Of a stretch of 45,966 nt of DNA, positions 12,401 to 21,955 are shown in pieces. The notes below the pieces were generated by a model. The model did not search any database. It was given only the letters and a program-made list of their open reading frames with translations, and was not told the DNA's origin. Within the stretch, counting starts at the first letter, position 1; every line of letters begins with the position of its first letter. A program made the translations under genes and the position numbers. This DNA is from Lobulomyces angularis (Eukaryota > Chytridiomycota > Chytridiomycetes > Lobulomycetales > Lobulomycetaceae). Location of the stretch: assembly GCA_027604685.1 (NCBI GenBank), contig JADHYX010000163.1, forward strand, positions 659-46,624, given 5' to 3'.

Positions 12401-13300
12401 CCCCAATTCAAGAATTAGCTTATTTAAAACAGAAGAATTACCAGCTCCTATTAAACTGCCAATAAACTCTAATATTGCTAGGGTTTGTGAATCAAAGGAA
12501 AAAAAAAAAACTGGATTAAATGACAATGAAAATGAAAATGAAAGTATAGTCAGAGTATCAAGGTTAAAAAATACTTCTCCATTTAGCCCGAGAAAAAAAA
12601 CCTCAGATGCTAATAATACTAAAAAAAATTTTGGTAATTTTTTAGACTATTTTTTTTTTTTTTTTTTTTTTTTAACAATCTTTTTTTTTAGTAAAATTAA
12701 CATCGCCTTTGGCTAATGAAACGAAGCTAAATAATTTTGATGATGCTAAATCTTCTGGGTAGGATAAAAAACTAAAAAAAAAAAAAAATAAAGGCGTCTT
12801 TTCTTTTAATTTCTTTCTACAGTATTCTTACTAGGTCACAAATTCAAAGGAATGCGGACAACCTTGCTTCAAAAAAAAAAATTGATTTTAATTTAACAAG
12901 TTCCACTGCCTCTAATACAATTTCAACAAATACCAAAATGCGCAAAGCCAAAAATCCCTTTTTAGATACACCAGCAGTAGGAACAAGTATTACCACCGGG
13001 AGTGGGAGGATTTTAAGAAATACTCCTGCGAGATCAAAAAAAAATTTTTTAAACGACTTTAACAAAAAGGTATTTGAAAACAATGCAGTGGATGTAAAAA
13101 AAACTTTAGAGAAGAAAAGAAAAAGAGTCGTGAAGCTAAAAGACTTACCGAGTAATGATGATGGAATTAATGATCTTGATGAATTGGATTTGGAAGAATT
13201 CGATGACACACCATTAAAAGGAAAAAAACCTGTTGGAACCTTAAAAAGAACTGTTGTTACTCGAGGGTTGGCTGCTTCCAACAACATTAAAAAGACATAA
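9457..13300 (+). CDS. ELYS-like nucleoporin/chromatin protein (tentative)
   Basis: Twelve exons: 9457-9744, 9825-10137, 10215-10305, 10364-10619, 10673-10925, 10972-11069, 11174-11316, 11392-11677, 11743-12347, 12401-12633, 12692-12758 and 12823-13300. All phases agree, giving 1036 residues. Residues 1-430 look like a beta-rich, possibly propeller, region. Residues 480-700 are helical and include LELSGYWNFDQSNFEECLEDF, which resembles the start of the ELYS domain (HG-W-LD, then repeated short helices). The last about 260 residues are disordered and Lys/Ser/Asn-rich, with basic patches such as RILRNTPARSKK and one acidic patch near the end. ELYS (MEL-28/AHCTF1) seeds nuclear pores on chromatin: propeller, helices, then a DNA-binding tail, the order seen here. 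Vertebrate ELYS is about twice as long and yeast forms much shorter. The splicing is secure; the family call is moderate. Confidence 0.55.
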
Positions 13301-13753
13301 ATAAAAAGAAAATAATTTTTTTCTTTTTTTTTTTATTTCTTGTTCTTTTTTTGGCATTTTTTAAGTTAAGGAAAAAAAAATTAAATATAAAAATATCTGT
13401 TAAAACATGGAGTACTTCATGATTTTTTTTTTTTTTTTATTATTTTGTCAAATCACAAGTAAAAAAAATTAGAATTTTGATGTAAGTTCTTAGCTTATCG
13501 GGATTTAAAAATTTTTTTTTTTTTTTTTAAAAAATTTTGTATCAATTAGAATTATCGCGTTAAAAAAAAAAATTAAATAAATATATACATTTTTATATTA
13601 AAATTAAAAAGATTCTTTTTCAAATATAAATAATTTTTTATTTTTTTTTTTATTTTTTTTAAATAAAAATTTAAAAAAAAGTAAAAAAAAAAGATAATCA
13701 ACAATTTTCAAAAAATTAAACAGCAAACAAAAAAAAAAAAAAAGTAAAAAAAA
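13301..13753. other. Intergenic A/T-run spacer
   Basis: This lies between the ELYS-like gene and the first DUF579-like gene. It is T and A runs with no recognisable gene or RNA. It should hold a 3' end and a promoter, but no motif stands out. Confidence 0.6.
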
Positions 13754-15051
13754 ATGCAAATAAGCGTCAATAATAAAAAGCATATACTTCGATCAACAAT
13801 AACCGTATTTTTGGTTTTAATAATAACGATAACTATGACGAAGTGTTTTAAACTGAAGCATGAGGAAGATTACCAAAAAATTAATCAAAGGAAAAAAATT
13901 TTATTTCAAACATCAGAAGCAAGTCTTAATAGCAATAATTTCAATACAAAAAATTTAACACGGTTTTCCAGGGAAAATCTATATTCAATAGAAAATAAAA
14001 TAAAAAATATTATGTTGGGTTTTGAATTCATATCAGAATATAAAAAAATGAATAAAATGTTTCTATCAAACAACTTACCATATTTTGATGCGTTGACGAA
14101 CCAAACAAAACCAGGATATGAATATCTGACTGATTTAAAGAAAAGAAATAAACCTTCCTTAAGTGATACTCAACTTTTAGCTATCTATTCCACAAGTAAA
14201 TACACACAATAGAAGACTCAATTAAAAAAAATCATTTCTTTTTTAGTTACTGCATTTGATTATGCTAAACTTGATTCTGGCCCAAAGCTTTTAGTTTTTG
14301 GAATTGGGCATGATACACTCTTCTGGTAAAAATATTCGAAAAAAATAAATAAATATATTGTTTATTAATATTTTATTTTTTAATAGGTGTAAAGCAAACA
14401 AGAATGGAAAAACATTTTTTTTTGAGTCAGATGAACATATGTAATTAACAAACAAAAAAAAAAAAAAAAATAATTTTTTAAAATTATATTAATTTAATTT
14501 TTTTAAAAATTTACCTAGAATTGAAAAATACTCAAAAGATATTTTTGAAGAGCTTCCCAATCAATACACTGATGTGAATGTAGTTGGTGTGAATTATGCA
14601 GCTCAAATTAGATATCGAACTGAATATTTCATTGAGCCGTGGTTAATTGATGTTCCTGCTCCAATAGAAGAAGAATGCTATGATGTAATCCTGATCGATG
14701 GTCCTTATGGTCAGAGAAATAGTGATGTAAGTGAAAATGTTGACAATTTCAATATTCTAAGACTTTATGTAAAAAAAAAAAAAACAGCCAGGAAAGATGG
14801 AAGCAGCATACTTTTCAGTGGAGACCGCGAAGAAATGTATTCTAAGTAAAAAAGTTAATTCTGTTTTCATATTTGTGCACAACGCACAAAGAGTTACTGA
14901 AAAATATATAATCCATGAGTACCTGTGGGAAGGAGATGTGATAATAAGAATCAAAAGTGACCATGGAGATTTAATAGGCTGGAAATTTACGATGGAAACT
15001 ATTAATGACAAGGAGAATTTTTTTAAGAAATTAAATCGCAATTATTCATAA
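13754..15051 (+). CDS. DUF579 (IRX15/GXM-like) sugar O-methyltransferase-like membrane protein, copy 1
   Basis: Exons are 13754-14195, 14247-14325, 14387-14440, 14519-14726 and 14788-15051 (intron phases 1, 2, 2, 0), giving 348 residues. A single hydrophobic segment at about residues 15-31 after a basic N-terminus suggests a type II, Golgi-facing protein. The domain then follows the order known from plant glucuronoxylan 4-O-methyltransferases and IRX15: LSDTQLLAIYST, KLLVFGIGHDTLFW (His about 169), TFFFESDEHM, CYDVILIDGPYG, PGKMEAAYFSVETA and a VHNAQR block in place of plant VHDVDR. The GIGHD and IDGP motifs shape the S-adenosylmethionine pocket in plant enzymes, so this copy may be active. 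Its acceptor in a fungus without xylan is unknown. A paralogue follows 262 bases downstream on the same strand. Confidence 0.78.
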
Positions 15052-15313
15052 GAAGATCTTGTTTCATCTTTCATTTTTTTTTTATAAACATTTGGCCATT
15101 TTTTTTTTTAATTATTAAAAATAGAAGCAATAATATTTATTTTATATATATCTTAATTTTAACTTCTTTTTTTTTTTTTTTTCTTTTTTGAACACGTCTC
15201 TGTTTGTTTAAAACTCCGCTGCACTTACACTTATTTTAAAAAATAAAAAAAAAAATAAAAGGAAACACAAAAAAAGTAGTATCAAATCCGTAAAATAGAG
15301 CTGCTAGCAATAG

Positions 15314-16445
15314 ATGAATTCACCAATTAAAATAACACAGAATGTTAGCAACTATGGGTCAAAGATATTGATGTTGAAAGTTTCTTTGGTTGTTGTGTTT
15401 CTTACATATCTTTCAATAAATATTTTCAATAGAACAAGAGAGGAAAATACTTCTCTCAGTGGTGTTCCTTACAATAATATGGCATTTTCTGACTTCGATA
15501 CTAAAGTTCAAAATTTTTTAACTGGATTTGAATTCATCAACGAAGTAAAGAGAAAGAATAGAAAGATAAGCGATAATCAATTATTGGCGATATATAGTAC
15601 AAGTAATATAATTTTGAGTCTTCTATGAAGATATTAACTGCTACTTATTTAAAAAAAATTAATAAAAAAGTTAAAATTTACCAGCAAGACAAACCAGACC
15701 GTACACCCAAACTGTTAGTTTTTGGATTAGGCTTAGATACCGTATTTTGGTAAGATTATATATTTGAATATTATCGATATTTAAAAATAATTCAACAAAT
15801 TTAGGTGCAAAGCCAACCAAAATGGTCAAACATACATTTTTGAATCTGAGGACAATTTGTGAGTTTAAAAATTAATTAAAAAGAAAGAGAAAATCAATCT
15901 TACCTTAGTATTAAAATTTTAGGATATTAAAATATACAGCAGAAGTGTTTGAAAAATTACCGAAGGAAAGTACCCAAATTAACATTGTTCCTGTGGATTT
16001 TCTAGCTAAGGTCGAAAGCGCTGACGAATTTTTTAAAAATCCTTGGATAATAAGCGTTCCACAGGAAATCAAAAATGTATGTTACGATGTAATTTTTATA
16101 GACACTCCTCAACGCGACAATCCTTCTGTAGATGGTCTTGGAAACGTAACAAAATCTTTTTTTTTATTTTAGCTAATCTAATCAACGCTTTTTAAGCCAG
16201 GAAAAATGGAATCTGCATTCTATGCAGTTGAAAATGCTAAGCAATGCATTCTTAATGGAAGCCTTGATGAAGTTTATATATTTTTAGGGGATATTGATAG
16301 ACAACTTGAAAGGCAAATTATTCAAGATTTTTTTTGGGAAGCAGAACAATTTGTTACAGTTGCTGATGAAAAAGGGGATCTTGGCGGTTGGAAATTGAAC
16401 TACAATTCATTGAGTGTAAAAAACACTTACTTAAACAAAAATTAG
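15314..16445 (+). CDS. DUF579-like membrane protein, copy 2 (diverged motifs)
   Basis: Exons are 15314-15602, 15689-15749, 15805-15858, 15923-16127 and 16197-16445, with the same phases (1, 2, 2, 0) as copy 1, giving about 285 residues. An alternative donor at 16146 would add six residues, and the second acceptor is the least certain site. One membrane segment lies at about residues 17-38. The order of blocks matches copy 1: SDNQLLAIYS, KLLVFGLGLDTVFW, YIFESEDNL, CYDVIFIDTPQ and PGKMESAFYAVENA. Three conserved positions differ: His of GHD is Leu (about residue 112), IDGP is IDTP, and the VH of the last block is LG. Cofactor or substrate binding has probably changed or been lost. The stalk is shorter than in copy 1. 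Tandem duplication followed by divergence is the simplest reading. Confidence 0.72.
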
Positions 16446-16791
16446 ACTGAAATTAAAAAAAAAAAAAAAGGTTTTGTAATTCATTAATTTTAGAGTATAA
16501 TATAGAAAACTAGAGAGTAAAAAATTATTTTAATATACTACCTCAACTTTTTAGAGCTCATATCACAAATAGCATAAATTATAACTTATTTACAAAAAAA
16601 GTTTTCGATTGTTTTAATCGTTCAGAAGTAGAATTCTCATAATTTTGTTAATTGATCTCATTTTGAATTTTTTTTTTTTTTTTTAAAAAAAAAATATTCA
16701 TTTTTACTAAAAAGTAAGATTTAATAATAATTAAACATGTTTTTCTCAATTAATTGTTTAGATCTGTAGCGATATTTAATTTTAATTTGTA
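16446..16791. other. Intergenic spacer
   Basis: This lies between DUF579 copy 2 and eIF2B epsilon. Nothing coding was recognised. The dense homopolymer texture of the left part of the window ends about here. Confidence 0.55.
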
Positions 16792-19289
16792 ATGTCTCGC
16801 AAATTAGAAGAAGAAGAAGAAGTTTTACAAGCTGTAGTTATAACTGATAGGTTTGCTTAAAAATTGCATTAAACTGAATTGAAATAAATCAAAATAAATA
16901 GCTTTAATAAAAGATTTAGACCATTAACGCTTGAAAAGCCGAGGGTAGAAACAACTGAAAAAAATCACTAACTCATTTTAGTGTTTGTTAAAATTGTTAA
17001 ATGTTCCTTTAATTGAATATACATTAGAGTTTTTAGCTGTTTCAGGTGTACAAGAAATATTTCTTGTGTGTTGTGTTCATGCAGAACAAATTAAAAATTA
17101 TATAAAGTATTAAGTTCAATAATCAAATGCTTATTAAAAATTTTTTAGAAAATCTCGATGGGGAAAGGGATCAATACCAGATATCAAATACGTTGTTTCT
17201 CAAGAACTTTACAGTCATGGTGATGCTCTACGAGAACTAGATCAAAAAGGTTTATTGAAATCAGACTTTGTTTTGGTTTCAGGAGATATAATTTCAAATA
17301 TGAATTTAGAGAAAGCTTTAAAGGAGCACAAGTAAAGTGTTTTTTGCTATCATTTTTAAACATTGTTCCATTTTCGTAGAGCCAGAAAACTTACTGATAA
17401 AAATTCAATGATGACAATGGTATTAAAAGAAGCGTCACCAGGACATAGAACTAGGTAGATAATTTTTGAATGTAAAACTTTTAATTCAAAAAAAAAAAGG
17501 TCAAAAGGAGAAGAAGGTTTGTTCGTACTGGATGCTAAGACCAAAGAGCTTCTACACTACGAATCGCTTGAAGTTTATCCTCCCAAAAAAAAAGTTGAGT
17601 TTGATATTCAGGAAATTTTTAAATATCATCAAGAAATAGAAGTTAGAAATAATTTAATTGATTGCCAGATAGACATTTGTTCTTTAGAAGTGCCTCCACT
17701 ATTTACTGAAAATTTTGATTATCAAGATATTAGAAAGGATTTTGTAAAAGGTATTTTGGAAAGTGAAATCTTGACAAAAACATTTTATGCGCATATTCTA
17801 ACTGGCGAATACGCTGCCAGAGTTAGAAGCACGCAAATGTATGATTCCGTTAGGTATTTCTTCACCTTCTGTTTAGCATTTATGATAATTTAGTCGGGAT
17901 ATTATGGCCCGTTGGACTTTTCCTATTGTTCCTGATAGTAATATCTTAGGCAATACAACATACGTTTGCTCGCGTCCCAACATTTACAAAGAAAAGCATA
18001 GCCTGAAATTAGCTAGGTTTATTACCGTTTATGCGTGCAGTTATTTAAATAACATTTTAGATCCGCAGTGTTAGAACACCACGTTACAATCGGAAGATCA
18101 ACAGAAATTGGTGACAATTCAAAAATAAAAAATTCAGTAATCGGAAAAGGATGCATTATTGGTGCAAATGTTATTATCGACGGTTCTTACATTTGGGACA
18201 ATGTTGTGATTGGAGATAATTGCAGAGTATTCCAATCAATACTTGCAGATAAAACTCATGTACTTAATAATGTTCATGTTTCAAAAGGATGCATCCTATC
18301 GAGTAAAGTTGTTGTTGGTCCAGATGTTGTTATTCCAGAACATACAAAATTATTTCTGAAAGAATTTCTGACAGATGAAAACAAAGATGCCAACATAGAA
18401 GCTTGTGTAGCGTCATCCGGTAAATAATAAATTTTTTATACTCTTTTTATGATTTAGATTTGATTGGAGTTGAGGGGAATGCGTGCTTATGGAATGATGC
18501 TTTTGACGGTGATGAAGACGAAGATATTGACCCGCGAAATATTGTTCTAGGTTCCATTGGATATGAGCAAGAAATGAACGAAGAAGAGTATCCGGAAACC
18601 TCAGATTCTGAAATTTCAGACTCAGATTTTCAATTCAGATCCAAATCTGAGATTGCATACGATGAAATTGCACAAGTCACACAACGTGCACTAAATGAGG
18701 GATTAGAAAATGATGTTGCCGCATTGGAATTAAATACATTAAAGATGTCTTTAGATATAAAATTCACTGATTTGAGAATGGTAGTTGGATCAAAATTAAT
18801 AGAAATTATTGACTTAAACAATTTGGCAGATGGTTCTCGAAAAGTATACAATAAAATTGTAATTGTATTTAAGTTCTTGTGTATAGGTTATCGAACGATG
18901 GGGAGGATTATTGCAAAAGTTTATTTTTTCAGAATTAGATGAAGTCGAAACTATTGGATTTTTGGAGGTACAGCTACATTCTGTTGATATAAGTTTTAAC
19001 TATACATTAATACAAAATTTAAGGATCATTGTCTATTAGAATCAGAAGACAGAGCAAAGAAAATTACTTTATTTATGTATGTTTTAAAATATCTTTATGA
19101 CCAGGACATTATCAGTGAAGAAGCCATTTTGAAATGGCATGGTGCTCCAAATGAAAAGTCTACTGAAGTTAAAGCTTCTGTAAGGAAATTAGTTTATAAA
19201 TTAGTTTATAAGCAATTATTTTTTAGGTAAGTACATTTGTAACATGGCTAAAACAAGCAGAGGAAGAGTCTGATGAAGGTTCAGATTAG
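16792..19289 (+). CDS. GCD6: Translation initiation factor eIF2B, epsilon subunit (catalytic)
   Basis: Twelve exons: 16792-16850, 16902-16944, 16982-17106, 17149-17331, 17380-17454, 17500-17853, 17894-18016, 18061-18419, 18458-18843, 18887-18967, 19024-19179 and 19227-19289, giving 668 residues, slightly shorter than yeast Gcd6. The N-terminal nucleotidyltransferase-like domain is seen in [26 protein letters not shown] and [10 protein letters not shown]. Left-handed beta-helix hexapeptides run through residues 320-420 ([16 protein letters not shown], then [14 protein letters not shown]). After an acidic linker comes the C-terminal W2/HEAT domain, ending in a [11 protein letters not shown] acidic tail, the part that catalyses GDP release from eIF2. 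It is the rate-controlling exchange factor of initiation and the target of eIF2-alpha phosphorylation. The domain set is complete and most introns are phase 2. Confidence 0.97.
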
Positions 19290-19793
19290 GAAAAATATCA
19301 CCATTATATTGTAGTTACTCATTACCCATCCATTATATCGTTGAAGTATGATTACATTTAAAAATTTTTTAGGTAGTTTTATAAATTATTCAACTTAATA
19401 TTAGATATAATTTACATAGAATGCCATACGATGATGGGCTCTGAGTAAACTATATGACATTTTGTTTTCATGGAAATAAAGAAAAAATAAGAAAATATTT
19501 GTGTGAATAAAATTTTTAAAAAAAGTCAGAAGCTATTAAGAAGATAATTAAGTGGTAATTATTTGTAACTAAAATAGTTTATTTTGTGATAGATTAGTAT
19601 TAATTTCTTTCCGTGTTATCTCACTTCTAAGCCAATAAATTTTAGTTTAGTAACTTAAAAAATAAATAAAACTAATGCAAACTGAAATTTGGGAGAAATT
19701 TTTTATTTTATTTTATTTTATTTGCACTATCATTTTTCCTTTTAGCCACTTTTATCCAATTGGTCTCTGTGTTACACTAAAACTCAGGTTGGA
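19290..19793. other. Intergenic region between GCD6 and PPOX
   Basis: About 500 bases with no coding frame, repeat or RNA gene recognised. It is unremarkable AT-rich sequence containing the 3' end of one gene and the promoter of the next. Confidence 0.55.
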
Positions 19794-21481
19794 ATGGAAA
19801 AAAAAATTGCGATCTTAGGAGGAGGTGTTTAAATAATACCCTTCATTAGAATTATATCCAACTTTTTTATTATTAGGAATATCAGGACTATCATGTGCTT
19901 GGTTTCTAGCGAAATCAACATTAAATGCAAAAATTATGCTGATTGAATCTTCCAACACAGTTGGAGGTTGGATTAAATCTAAAAAGATAAATAATGCACT
20001 TTACGAATTGGGTCCGAGAACGTTGCGACCTGTTGGTGAAGCTGGTGCGATTACTTTAGATTTGGTAAAAAACTTTTAATTCAAAGAGTACTTAATTTTT
20101 GTAAAAAGGTACATAAATTAGGACTAGAAAAAAAAGTTGTATGTGTACCTACCACTTCAGATGCTGCTAAAAGTAGATTTTTTTTGTTTAATGGAAAAAT
20201 TTCAAAACTTCCTACTTCAGTTAAAGAAGTTTTATTCGATAGAACTGGAATCTTTCATCGAACCTTACTACATCTTATTAAAGAACCTTTCGTTAAGGCA
20301 GGAAACGAAGACGATGAAAGTATAGACGGATTTTTTGAAAGAAGGTTGGGATCGTCATTTGCTCAAAATATTGTAAGTGCGTTAGTTCATGGCATCTATG
20401 CTGGAAACTCCAAAAAATTAAGTATTAAATCTACCTTCAAAGTATTATGGAATTTGGAAAAAAGGGATGGTTCCTTAGTAAGAGGAATGTTGCGGCGTTG
20501 GAATAAGGAAGAATTAAAAAATTCTGTTAGTGAACCGATGTTTGACGCTACGTCGCGTAATTTTATCGAAGAGGTACAAAAAAATAGCATTTACACCTTT
20601 AAAGATGGCTTACAAACTCTACCCGATGCACTTTATAATGGTCGATGAACTTACTACATAAAATGTTCTTAATTCTACCTTTTTAAAAAATAGAACTTTT
20701 GAAAATGCCTAATGTAGAAATAAAAACCTCCACAGAGTGCTTAGAAATTAATTTAAGTCCTGGTTCAACTGAGGTATTTATTATAGTTAATACCTGTGTT
20801 TAGAGTGCTTTTAATTTTTAGATAAAAGTTTACGAAAAATGTGTAAAAAAAGCTTACTCTTTCAATTCAGATCATATCATATCAGCATTGCCGGCAACAT
20901 CGTTAAAAGATTTGATTAATATTTCATATTTAAAGGATAGTTTAAGCAAGATTTCTGCAGTTGATGTTGCAGTAGTAAATGTTTGTTTTAAAGGAAGAGA
21001 TATTTTGCCTATAAGTGGTTTTGGATATTTAGTTCCATCCAATTCTGGGTCCAAAATCCTTGGCACTATTTTCGATTCGTGTGCAGTTCCAGAACAAGAC
21101 GAAGGATTGGATATAACAAGAGTAACAGTTATGCTAGGCGGTCATAAATTTCACCAACTTTTTGGTGATCCAGGAAAGGTACCAAAAGAGTTGATGTTGA
21201 ATGTTGCCTTGGAGTCTATTAGAGAAAATCTGGGTATAAGCCCACAACCCATGGGTACCTTGGTTTCCATTCATAAAAAGTGTATTCCTCAGTATAATGT
21301 AGGACATCAAGAAATCCTAAATAATGTTCATGATTTTACATTACATGAAAACCTTCCAATATCATTTATAGGTTCTTCCTACCAAGGGGTTAGCGTAAAT
21401 GACTGTGTCATGTATAGCAAAAAGGTTGTAGAGAGTTTGGAAAAGAAAATAAAAGTAACTGGTTTAGAATATTATGAATGA
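19794..21481 (+). CDS. HEM14: Protoporphyrinogen IX oxidase
   Basis: Exons are 19794-19824, 19877-20064, 20109-20640, 20694-20773 and 20822-21481, giving 496 residues, normal for the oxygen-dependent enzyme. The first intron splits the FAD dinucleotide motif AILGGGISGLSCAW. Further motifs are ESSNTVGGWIKS, YELGPRTLRP, a central region with FKDGLQTLPDAL, and the C-terminal FAD contact SYQGVSVNDCV. The enzyme oxidises protoporphyrinogen IX to protoporphyrin IX at the mitochondrial inner membrane, the next-to-last step of haem synthesis. There is no separate cleavable presequence, as in other fungal and animal forms. Its presence implies that this organism makes its own haem, or did recently; other haem genes are not in this window. 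Confidence 0.96.
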
Positions 21482-21955
21482 AATTCTACAGAGGATGCAA
21501 ATAACTTCAACTAGGTTGTCTGTGTGGCGCATGAAGTTAAAAATTTAAAATATAAATATCTTGATCAATTTAATTTCTATATCTTTAAACAAAATATCAC
21601 ATATTAATAAACTTACAATAAAGCACTAGATTCTCAATTTAAAACCGTTTTATTTTTACTTTTTCAATTTTTACCAGTTTTTCCAGCAATTTTCAAGTTA
21701 ACCTGTCGAAATCTTCATCATGGTACCCTTTATACTAATTATTACCACAAAAAAATAAAATAGAAGAATATTACACTTTTTAAAGTACTTTAAGCTTATT
21801 TAAATCCACTAAAACTATAAAGATGTTCACACACTAAAATTTAAATTATTGGTTTTCAGTTTATAATATTTTTTGAAATTTCTTTTTAAGATTATTTAAA
21901 ATTTTTTCAAATTACTTACTAAATGGAATTCTAATTTTTTTTGTTTTGTTTTTAG
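21482..21955. other. PPOX-COG7 spacer, including a proposed COG7 first intron
   Basis: No independent gene was seen. The right part (21724-21955) is read here as an intron directly after the COG7 start codon, because no in-frame ATG precedes the first clearly coding COG7 exon. Confidence 0.4.

Noticed and set aside
12844..13287. Minus-strand ORF of 147 codons
   Set aside because: It is the antisense of the ELYS-like last exon; Lys-rich coding sequence gives Phe/Leu-rich open antisense frames by composition alone.
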